NCBI GenBank assembly: GCA_964400545.1
Contig: CAYNUG010000015.1
Coordinates: 1 to 26,860, forward strand
Direction of reading: 5' to 3'
DNA from: UBA647 sp964400545
Lineage (GTDB): Bacteria; Acidobacteriota; Aminicenantia; UBA2199
DNA length: 26,860 nt
Shown here: positions 16,520 through 22,946 of the stretch, in pieces
Position numbering within the stretch: the first letter of the stretch is position 1
How the letters are laid out: every line of letters begins with the position of its first letter
Program-made: the position numbers and the translations under genes
Notes under the pieces: generated by a model
What the model was told of the DNA's origin: nothing
The model's input: only the letters and a program-made list of their open reading frames with translations
Databases searched by the model: none

Positions 16520-17534
16520 CGATGATTCCTTCCATAACTGTGATTGGTATCTCCTTAATTATGGATTCTCCGATTTTTTTCAGCATTATGCAGTATATTA
16601 TTTCCTTTTCTCTCTTCTTATCTTTTCTGATGGCTTTTTTAACATCACTGCAGGAGAAACTAATTTTCCTGTTTAGATCAAATTGCTTTAACAATTCATG
16701 AATCTTTGTCTCGTCTCCGGCAGAGAGATTTGAATATTTCATTGAAAGTTTTGATGATATGCCTATCCCTGCTGCCACTGCTTCTCCATGAGTTAGTTCT
16801 GTGGTTTTTTCGAGTGCATGAGCAATTGTATGACCGAAGTTAAGTTTTCTCCTTTCACCTTTTTCACTTTCGTCGCGATTTACAATTTCTGATTTTATAG
16901 AGACTGAGTGATAAACAAGATCCTCTATTATCTCTGGATTGAGATCCAAAGCTTTTTTATTGTTTTTTACCAGATATTCAAAGAGTTCAGAACTGCTGAT
17001 AAGAGCATGCTTTATGATCTCGGCGAATCCGGTCTTAAGTTCTCTTTCGGGCAATGTTCTAAGCATTGCCGGATCGCAGATTACAAATTCTGGTTGTTTG
17101 AAAATCCCGATCATATTTTTGTATCCTTCAAAATTCACACCGTTCTTGCCACCTATAGCAGCATCTGCCTGAGCAAGCAAGGTAGAAGCGATAAATCCGA
17201 AACGAACTCCTCTCATATATGTAGATGCGGCGAAACCGGCTATATCACAGACGATTCCTCCTCCTATGCCAAGGATGAATGAGGATCTGTCGGCTTCTAG
17301 TTCGACCAGTTTTTTATATATCTGTTCAACAGTCCTGAGGGTCTTGATCTTTTCCCCTGTCCCTATTGTTATTATTTCTCCCGGGGGAAAATCTTTCTCA
17401 TAGAGAGCTCTGACATTTGTGTCGGTAATAATGAATGTTCTTTCATCCTCCAGCAATTCTTTTGCGATTATGAATGGAGTGTTGACAATTATCTCAGAAT
17501 TTCCGGTACTTCCTTCTATGGAGAGGATCTTCAC
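16506..17534 (-). CDS. aroB: 3-dehydroquinate synthase
   Basis: Cyclises DAHP to 3-dehydroquinate using NAD and a divalent metal; first gene of the aro operon. With the start chosen here it has 342 residues, typical for the family. Motifs are GIGGGIVCDIAGFAAS (NAD loop), STLLAQADAAIGGKNGVN, GFAEIIKHALI (metal ligand Glu172), KLNFGHTIAHALE (His235) and THGEAVAAG (His249). I chose the GTG at 17534, because AAGAAGGG precedes it at about 6 bases and it gives the normal N-terminus. An ATG at 17636 in the same frame would add 34 Arg/Lys/Gly-rich residues and abut the inverted-repeat element; it has no family support. The promoter must lie in or beyond that element. Confidence 0.94.
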   Translation of the reverse strand: MKILSIEGSTGNSEIIVNTPFIIAKELLEDERTFIITDTNVRALYEKDFPPGEIITIGTGEKIKTLRTVEQIYKKLVELEADRSSFILGIGGGIVCDIAGFAASTYMRGVRFGFIASTLLAQADAAIGGKNGVNFEGYKNMIGIFKQPEFVICDPAMLRTLPERELKTGFAEIIKHALISSSELFEYLVKNNKKALDLNPEIIEDLVYHSVSIKSEIVNRDESEKGERRKLNFGHTIAHALEKTTELTHGEAVAAGIGISSKLSMKYSNLSAGDETKIHELLKQFDLNRKISFSCSDVKKAIRKDKKREKEIIYCIMLKKIGESIIKEIPITVMEGIIDDMY

Positions 17535-17914
17535 TTTGTTCCCTTCTTTTCCCTTTCGTTCTTCACTTCTATATGATAAACGTTTTTTAAATTCAAGTCT
17601 AAAAAATCTTCCTGTATTCCCTCCCATCCCTTCCACAATTTGAAACTTTTTTTAGGGACGGTTCTCAATTTCGTGTACATTTTCTTTGATTTATATACTC
17701 ATTTTAATTATTTTGCTTCTTTGATACTATTAGATAATTTTAATATTATACATTAATATAGGTGCTTCTCGAAATAATGGTTGAAGAATCATTATTTCAT
17801 TTAGCTGTCAAGTGTATACAAGATTGAGAACCGTCCCTAAAAAAAGTTTCAGATTATTATGGTATGATATTAGTTGTAAAGTTTTTTTATTAAATTAAGG
17901 GAAGGAATAATAGT
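17535..17914. other. 380-base intergenic region between divergent aroB and the NYN gene
   Basis: More than half of this gap is the inverted-repeat element. Left of it (17535-17640) is sequence that is open in the aroB frame but is probably leader. Right of it (17852-17914) is the leader of the NYN gene, with a possible -10 TATGAT at 17863-17868 but no convincing -35. On the minus strand a TATAAT lies at 17750-17745 inside the element, with a poor -35, so the element may carry the aro promoter. No RNA gene is recognised. Confidence 0.5.
17641..17851. repeat. 211-bp non-coding element with perfect 29-bp terminal inverted repeats
   Basis: Bases 17641-17669 and 17823-17851 are exact reverse complements (29 of 29). 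Similarity continues inward with mismatches for roughly 13 more bases, around the TGTACA-like part. The arms contain GGGACGGTTCTCAAT and its complement. The interior is AT-rich with no plausible reading frame, plus a smaller 9-bp hairpin (GAAATAATG at 17771-17779 with CATTATTTC at 17790-17798). No target duplication is obvious at the edges. It could be a miniature transposable element, or a pair of REP-like units in opposite orientation; GGGACGGTTCT is, from memory, a motif often found in repeats near Y1/REP-associated transposases in other bacteria. No transposase lies in the window. Confidence 0.8.
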
Positions 17915-18667
17915 ATGAAAGAAAAGAATGAATTAAATTTGGCAGTTCTTATTGACGCGGATAATATTCCGTATTCGAATATCAAAGAAATGCTTGATGA
18001 GATCGCTAAATTGGGAGTACCGACGATCAAAAGAATTTATGGTGACTGGACAAAACCTACTGTTTCCGGATGGAAAAAGCCATTGCTTGAGCATGCGATA
18101 ACGCCTATTCAGCAGTATAGCTATACAACAGGGAAGAATGCAACGGACTCAGCAATGATCATTGATGCGATGGATATTCTCCATAGTCATCAAGTGGATG
18201 GTTTTTGTCTTGTTTCAAGTGATAGTGATTTTACCAGGTTGGCGACAAGGTTAAGGGAATCCGGAAAGATTGTGATCGGGATAGGGGAGAAAAAGACTCC
18301 GAATCCTTTTATTGTGGCTTGTGATAAATTTATATATATTGAAATAATCAGAAGAAAAAAAGGACCGAAACTTTCTACATCTGCGAAGATTGCTCCTTCG
18401 CAGGGAGATGAAATTGATCCTATAGATAATAGTTTTATTCAATTATTAGTATCCTCTGTGGAAGATATTGCAGATGATGACGGATGGGCTTTTCTGGCTG
18501 AAGTGGGGTCTCTGATAATGAAGAAAAAACCTGATTTTGATCCAAGGAATTATGGTTTTTCGAAATTGACCCCATTAATAAAATCTTTAAAAAAGTATTT
18601 CCTCGTTGATGAGCGTGATAGCGGGAAAAAACATATAAAGCATATTTATATTAAAAATAAAAAATAA
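17915..18667 (+). CDS. NYN-domain (PIN-like) ribonuclease with C-terminal OST-HTH/LOTUS domain
   Basis: A 250-residue protein. Residues about 8-145 are an NYN domain, a PIN-fold nuclease: LIDADN (Asp14, Asp16), NATDSAMIIDAMD (Asp78, Asp84) and SSDSDF (Asp103, Asp105) supply the acidic metal site. Residues about 170-247 (SFIQLLVSSVEDI, DDGWAFLAEVGSLI, the NYGFSKLTPLIKSL helix and FLVDER) match the OST-HTH/LOTUS fold, an RNA-binding domain common with NYN. Together they suggest an RNA-guided or RNA-targeted nuclease in the cytoplasm, sometimes called LabA/DUF88-like. Targets are unknown. AAGGGAAGGA precedes the ATG. It is divergent from aroB across the inverted-repeat element and appears to be transcribed alone. 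Confidence 0.9.
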   Translation: MKEKNELNLAVLIDADNIPYSNIKEMLDEIAKLGVPTIKRIYGDWTKPTVSGWKKPLLEHAITPIQQYSYTTGKNATDSAMIIDAMDILHSHQVDGFCLVSSDSDFTRLATRLRESGKIVIGIGEKKTPNPFIVACDKFIYIEIIRRKKGPKLSTSAKIAPSQGDEIDPIDNSFIQLLVSSVEDIADDDGWAFLAEVGSLIMKKKPDFDPRNYGFSKLTPLIKSLKKYFLVDERDSGKKHIKHIYIKNKK

Positions 18668-18750
18668 CTTTTATTAAAAAAAGTTGCATTAAATAATACT
18701 ATCTTAAAAGTAATAAATTTACATTTTTATCAAGAAAAGCCTTGTTTGAC

Positions 18751-18779
18751 TTGCAATTTGTTTTCACTTGTTGTATTTA
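18751..18779 (+). promoter_or_regulatory. Possible promoter for the DUF3606-type gene
   Basis: TTGCAA at 18751-18756 and TATTTA at 18774-18779 have a 17-base spacer. The -10 is a 4-of-6 match, and the surrounding sequence is so AT-rich that chance matches are expected. If real, the transcript would start near 18786 and include the hairpin at 18838-18895. Confidence 0.3.
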
Positions 18780-18836
18780 TTTTAAATAAGGAATCGGATG
18801 TAATTATTTTCCTTTTAAAAAGAATATGACTTCCTT

Positions 18837-18895
18837 TCCTCTTATTCGAATGGGTGAGAGAAGCATTTCAAATATACAAAAAATGAATAAGAGGA
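18837..18895 (+). promoter_or_regulatory. Hairpin that would cover the ribosome binding site of the DUF3606-type gene
   Basis: CCTCTTATTC at 18838-18847 is the exact complement of GAATAAGAGG at 18885-18894, and one more outer A-T pair and a G-U pair extend the stem to about 12. The right arm contains the Shine-Dalgarno GAGGAG (18891-18896), 6 bases before the ATG at 18903. The intervening 37 bases can form a small inner hairpin (GAATG 18848-18852 with CATTT 18864-18868). When formed, the stem would block translation; a thermosensor, a protein-binding site or attenuation by stress are possibilities. Confidence 0.5.
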
Positions 18896-18902
18896 GTGTG
18901 CT

Positions 18903-19076
18903 ATGTCAGAAGAAAAATCGGAACAGATCAAAAAAGGTAAAGAGATTGACATCAATAACCCGACAGATGTGAAAGAGTGGAGCGAGTTTTTCGGAATTGA
19001 TGAAGGAAGTTTGATTGCCGCCATTAAATTTGTCGGAGTATCATCGCAAAAGGTGAAAAAATTCATAGGGAAATAG
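18903..19076 (+). CDS. DUF3606-type small protein
   Basis: A 57-residue protein. The pattern EIDINNPTDVKEWSEFFGI, then L-x-x-A-I-x-x-VG and K-x-V-x-x-F-I matches DUF3606: a short acidic-basic start, a tryptophan helix, and the AhxFVG helix of a small helical domain. DUF3606 proteins are small bacterial proteins of unknown function, sometimes linked to stress conditions. The first dozen residues are Glu/Lys rich. The GAGGAG ribosome binding site lies within a predicted stem. It stands alone between two longer gaps (235 bases before, 237 after) and so has its own transcription control. Confidence 0.8.
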   Translation: MSEEKSEQIKKGKEIDINNPTDVKEWSEFFGIDEGSLIAAIKFVGVSSQKVKKFIGK

Positions 19077-19098
19077 TTTCGGGATTTAAAATTATTAA

Positions 19099-19137
19099 CA
19101 GTTAGAATTATTAACTGCATCTTTTTCTGTTTTTTGT
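19099..19137 (+). terminator. Weak candidate terminator after the DUF3606-type gene
   Basis: CAGTTA at 19099-19104 pairs with TAACTG at 19112-19117 around a 7-base loop, and the next 20 bases are T-rich (CTTTTTCTGTTTTTT). The stem is only 6 A/T-rich pairs, so termination is uncertain. Confidence 0.3.
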
Positions 19138-19147
19138 ATGTCAAAAG

Positions 19148-19189
19148 TTGTGATCAGCTATATGATAAAAGTATAATTCTGATCAGAAT
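19148..19189 (+). promoter_or_regulatory. Promoter with overlapping palindromic operator, upstream of the propeller-phosphoesterase lipoprotein
   Basis: TTGTGA at 19148-19153 and a perfect TATAAT at 19172-19177 have an 18-base spacer. The 14-bp palindrome ATTCTGATCAGAAT (19176-19189) begins inside the -10 and covers the expected start of transcription, as a repressor site would. The core TGATCA occurs also at 19151-19156, in the -35 region, and at 19207-19212, 29 and 27 bases away. The leader to the GTG at 19314 is about 130 bases. Confidence 0.5.
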
Positions 19190-19313
19190 AGTCATACTTA
19201 TCGGTTTGATCAATCATGTTAAGGTTTTTAAGATCTAAATAAGGATTTTGTCACGTTTTCTATTTAATTCCATTACAGATATAATTGATATTCGGGATCA
19301 AGAGGAGAAATAT

Positions 19314-22133
19314 GTGAAAAAACTGAATTTAGAAATTATAGAAAAAATTACAATTTTAATAATGGTATTCCTGTTGATCAGTTGTATGAATGGAAATTCG
19401 AAGGAGAAAGAGTTATGGATAGTTTCAGCACCTGCAGGATCTGATTTTACAAAAATTAATAAAACCGGAAAAACAGTGATTCCTAATGGTAGATATGTTA
19501 CTCCAATAGGGAAAAGTATAATAACAGCACCGCATCCTTATGGATTAACATTAAGCCCGGATGGAAAAACTGCGGTTACGTCAAATTCAGGAGTAGATCC
19601 TTTATCAATTACAATTGTCCGCAATTTTTTATCATCACATCCCGAAGTAAAGCAAATACCGCCCGGTCCTTCTACTGATAAAGGTGTGTTGGCTTCTGTA
19701 TTTATGGGACTGGCAATATCCCCTGACAATAAAATAGTTTATGTAGCTGGAGGACAGACCAACAGGATCTATCAGTTCGACGTTAATTCGGGAAAAAAAA
19801 CAGGTGCTATAGACTGTTCTTTTGTTTCCGGGAAAGTTGATTATTCTCATGGATATATTGGTGATCTGAAATTAACGAAGGATGGTGGCACTATTTATGC
19901 GGTAGATCAGATAGGTTTCAGAGTGGTTGTAATAGACACAAAGACCGGAATTTTAAAGCACTCGATTCCTGTTGGACGTTATCCGTTCGGTATTTGTCTT
20001 TCTCCTGATGAGGATAAGATTTATGTTGCCAATGTGGGAATGTTTGAATATTCTTTGATAAGAGATGGATCCTGGGATAAATCAAAAGTTAAACCTATTG
20101 ATTTCCCACCTTTTTCTTATGGTTCTAAAGAAATGATTGAAGGGATACAAAATGACACCATATCTATACCGGGACTTGGCGATCCGAATTCTATTGAAGC
20201 GTTTTCTGTTTTTGTTATCAATCTTAAGGATTTTAAAGATCCGGTAGTTGTTGCCAGGATTAAAACCGGACATCTGGTTGGAGCATTGGTCGATGGTATT
20301 CCGGCAGTTGGAGGATCAAGCCCTAACTCGATTGTTGCAAGTGATCAATATGTATTTGTCAGCAATGGAACAAATGATAGTATTTCGGTTATTTCTTTGG
20401 AAAAGGATAATGTGGTCAATACGATCTATCTAAAACCTGAACATCGGATGAAGCAGTTCAGGGGTATTATCCCTTTCGGTATGGCGTTAAGCCCCGATTG
20501 GACAAGGCTGTATGTTGCTGAATCGGGAATAAATGCTGTTGCTGTTATCAATATTGCAGATCTTAAAGTAATCGGTCATATTCCGACTGGTTGGTTTCCC
20601 TCAAAGATCGAAGTGAGTAAAAACGGGAAACAACTGATTATTGCCAATGCCAAAGGATATGGAAGTGGTCCGAACGGAGGATCTGTTTTTGAGAGGGGAA
20701 AGGAGGGAAGCTATATTGGTTCATTAATGAAAGGAACTCTTCAGATCATTGATATTCCTGATGATCAACAGTTGGGGGAATTGACCTTACAGGTTATTTC
20801 AAATAATTTTAAATTCAGAAAAGCTGACGATCCGTTCTTTAAAAAGAGGAAAAACAATCCAATTCCATTATTTCCGGGAGAAAAAATTAGTCCCATACGC
20901 CACATCGTTTTTATTGCTAAGGAAAATAGAACATATGATGAAATATTAGGACAAATTAGAAATGGTAATGGTGACCCATCGCTTGCACGATATGGTATGG
21001 GAGCATCTTTTTCAAACAAAGATAAGACGAGCTCCATTTCAAATGCTGTAGTCATGCCTAATCATTTGAAAATTGCCAGACTATTTGCCATTTCAGACAA
21101 CTTTTATGTCGATTCCGATGTGTCTGCTGACGGGCATCGTTGGCTGACGAACACATACCCGAATGAGTGGTGTGAGACATCAACTGCAGCCAGTTATGGC
21201 AATAATCGTAATTATCGAGAAAATTCAAAGGCCCCGGGTGTGTTCGGAATGAACGGAACTGCAGGAGCAATTTATCCTGAAGATTATAATGAAGCGGGTT
21301 CGATGTGGGATCATCTGAAACGTAATGATGTACAGTTCTACAATTTCGGATTCAGTATAATGTTCGAACCCGGACTTTATAAAGCTGAGTATAAATATAC
21401 AGGAATTAAACATTATATAAATTATCCTATCCCAAAGCCCCTTTTTGAACGCACTTCCAGGATGTATCCGACCTTTAATATGGCAATTCCCGATCAATTC
21501 AGAATAGATCAATTTATAAAAGAGTTTGATAGTAAATGGATCAAGGGCAAGGATACTCTGCCGGAATTTATTACGGTGATCATTCCAAATGACCATGGAG
21601 CAGGTGATCGTCCTGATGCAGGTTATCCTTTCCGTGAGAGCTATATGGCAGACAATGATCTTGCTGTCGGCCGTATCGTGGAATATCTTTCACATACTCC
21701 TTATTGGAAAAGTATGATGATCGTTATTACGGAAGATGATGCACAGAATGGTGTAGATCATGTTGATGCTCACCGTAGTTTGCTGATGGTTGTCTCTCCC
21801 TGGGTGAAACGGGATTATGTTAGCCATGTTCATTATAGTTTTGGCAGTTTGTTCAAGACATTCTGGAATATTCTGGGACTTCCTTATTTAAATCAATATG
21901 ATGCCGGGGCTACAGATCTGGCTGATCTTTTCACAAAAACTCCGGATTACAGATCTTATTCTGCTATTGCAGTTGATGGCCGGATCTTTGATCCTCAAAA
22001 AGCTCTTGACCCTTTTGATGAAAAGTTTGATTGGAAAGCTATTAAAAAATCCCCACAGATGGATAATGTGAAAGATATGTTCCGTGAAAGTAAGGAACAG
22101 GATAAACATCGATTGGAAAACAGGGAAAAATAA
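19314..22133 (+). CDS. Lipoprotein: YncE-like beta-propeller fused to an alkaline-phosphatase-superfamily phosphoesterase
   Basis: A 939-residue predicted lipoprotein of the family annotated as bifunctional YncE/alkaline phosphatase. Residues 1-23 are a signal peptide with lipobox LISC (Cys24); +2 is not Asp, so outer-membrane sorting would be expected under the E. coli rule. Residues about 60-500 are a seven-bladed-type propeller with recurring SPDGK/SPDNK/SPDED turns and YVA or YVAESG strands. From about 526 comes a phosphoesterase: HIVFIAKENRTYDEILG (metal site, nucleophile), DSDVSADGHRW, IPNDHG (near 757) and TEDDAQNGVDHVDAHR (806 onward). It probably hydrolyses an extracytoplasmic phosphoester; the substrate is unknown. 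I chose the GTG at 19314 because AGAGGAG precedes it and it gives a proper signal peptide; the frame opens earlier at 19248 without support. It is a single gene behind a palindrome-bearing promoter. Confidence 0.9.
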   Translation: MKKLNLEIIEKITILIMVFLLISCMNGNSKEKELWIVSAPAGSDFTKINKTGKTVIPNGRYVTPIGKSIITAPHPYGLTLSPDGKTAVTSNSGVDPLSITIVRNFLSSHPEVKQIPPGPSTDKGVLASVFMGLAISPDNKIVYVAGGQTNRIYQFDVNSGKKTGAIDCSFVSGKVDYSHGYIGDLKLTKDGGTIYAVDQIGFRVVVIDTKTGILKHSIPVGRYPFGICLSPDEDKIYVANVGMFEYSLIRDGSWDKSKVKPIDFPPFSYGSKEMIEGIQNDTISIPGLGDPNSIEAFSVFVINLKDFKDPVVVARIKTGHLVGALVDGIPAVGGSSPNSIVASDQYVFVSNGTNDSISVISLEKDNVVNTIYLKPEHRMKQFRGIIPFGMALSPDWTRLYVAESGINAVAVINIADLKVIGHIPTGWFPSKIEVSKNGKQLIIANAKGYGSGPNGGSVFERGKEGSYIGSLMKGTLQIIDIPDDQQLGELTLQVISNNFKFRKADDPFFKKRKNNPIPLFPGEKISPIRHIVFIAKENRTYDEILGQIRNGNGDPSLARYGMGASFSNKDKTSSISNAVVMPNHLKIARLFAISDNFYVDSDVSADGHRWLTNTYPNEWCETSTAASYGNNRNYRENSKAPGVFGMNGTAGAIYPEDYNEAGSMWDHLKRNDVQFYNFGFSIMFEPGLYKAEYKYTGIKHYINYPIPKPLFERTSRMYPTFNMAIPDQFRIDQFIKEFDSKWIKGKDTLPEFITVIIPNDHGAGDRPDAGYPFRESYMADNDLAVGRIVEYLSHTPYWKSMMIVITEDDAQNGVDHVDAHRSLLMVVSPWVKRDYVSHVHYSFGSLFKTFWNILGLPYLNQYDAGATDLADLFTKTPDYRSYSAIAVDGRIFDPQKALDPFDEKFDWKAIKKSPQMDNVKDMFRESKEQDKHRLENREK

Positions 22134-22180
22134 TTTATAAAGATTGATTTACGACTACCAAATATTTCGGGAAAGAATTC

Positions 22181-22260
22181 TCTGACCTTCTCTGTGGCAA
22201 AAATAAAAAGTGCCTGTCCCCATTTGTGCAAAGTTCCGCCACTGAGTAATAATAATCAGA
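22181..22260. repeat. REP-like imperfect palindrome between converging genes
   Basis: The 132-base gap between converging stop codons holds a long, interrupted stem: TCTGA at 22181-22185 with TCAGA at 22256-22260, and CTCTGTGGC at 22190-22198 with GCCACTGAG at 22238-22246 (8 of 9 paired). The loop contains AAGTGCCTGTCCCCA at about 22208-22222. From memory, GTGCCTGTCCCC is a motif recurring in intergenic repeats of many bacteria, often with REP-associated transposases. It may serve as a transcription terminator for both neighbours. It differs from the 17641-17851 element. Confidence 0.5.
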
Positions 22261-22265
22261 GTGCT

Positions 22266-22946
22266 TTATTCACAAGGAAAACAATGATTCATCGAGTCTT
22301 TCATGATCCGGTTGAATATCACTTTTGCAATCTTATAGTATCCTCCGGGTGACGGATGAATCCCGGGGAGGAGGTCTTTGTTCATTTTGAAGACGGAGTA
22401 AAGGTCGATTAGTTCAAGGTCAAATCTGATCGATAGTTCCAGAATTGCCGGAACGATCTCCATGTCAATTCTTCGGGCGGATTCTACAGTAAATGTATTG
22501 AGATCGGGAGTAAAGATCGGCAGGATAGTGCAGATATAAATATCTATCTTTTTTTTCTTTTTTGTTTCAAATGTTTTAATGATATTTAATATTTCAGCCA
22601 TATTTTCTTTATATTTTGCTGTAGGTGTTTTGTCGTAGTCTATCCTGACATCATTTGTTCCGAGCATTATCACTATCATGTTCGGATCATATTTTTCCAG
22701 GATATTCGATTTTGAAAAAAAACTAAGATATTCTCCTGAGGTATTACCTGGCCTTCCCTGTGATATTGCTGTACAGGACACACTTTTTTTTCTAAACATA
22801 TTATTGAGTTGTGCCGGATAATTTCCCCAAACGCTCTCTGTGATACTGTCCCCCATGCATAGTACAACTTTGTTCTGCTTTTCGGAGGAACAGTTGATGG
22901 AGATAAAGATAAGTATGATAACAGCAATTAGCGTCAGATTTCTCAT
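22266..22946 (-). CDS. SGNH/GDSL-family hydrolase, predicted lipoprotein
   Basis: A 226-residue esterase-fold protein. The signal peptide ends in a loose lipobox S-I-N-C (Cys19); Asn at -1 is unusual outside spirochaete-type lipoboxes. SGNH blocks: GDSIT with Ser34, GRPGNTSGE (64-72), GTND (96-99, Asn98), and GIHPSP with His197. The Asp normally three residues before the His (DxxH) is Pro194 here, so a Ser-His dyad or an unusual acid is implied. Such proteins release acyl or acetyl groups from lipids, peptidoglycan or polysaccharide at the cell surface. Its start overlaps the stop of ligA by 4 bases (ATGA), so it is made from the ligA transcript despite an unrelated job. Confidence 0.87.
   Translation of the reverse strand: MRNLTLIAVIILIFISINCSSEKQNKVVLCMGDSITESVWGNYPAQLNNMFRKKSVSCTAISQGRPGNTSGEYLSFFSKSNILEKYDPNMIVIMLGTNDVRIDYDKTPTAKYKENMAEILNIIKTFETKKKKKIDIYICTILPIFTPDLNTFTVESARRIDMEIVPAILELSIRFDLELIDLYSVFKMNKDLLPGIHPSPGGYYKIAKVIFNRIMKDSMNHCFPCE

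Noticed and set aside
17535..17636. N-terminal extension of aroB starting at the ATG at 17636.
   Set aside because: The extra residues are Arg/Lys/Gly-rich and unlike any AroB N-terminus, and the GTG at 17534 has a better ribosome binding site.
18671..18690. AACTTTT/AAAAGTT hairpin as terminator of the NYN gene.
   Set aside because: The stem is made almost entirely of A and T and is not followed by a T-run on the sense strand.
18884..18970. Short frame starting at the ATG at 18884, overlapping the DUF3606-type gene.
   Set aside because: The product is basic and low-complexity, with no ribosome binding site, and it shadows a better supported gene.
19248..19313. Upstream extension of the propeller-phosphoesterase.
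   Set aside because: It starts at a TTG without a ribosome binding site and would bury the signal peptide; the GTG at 19314 has both.
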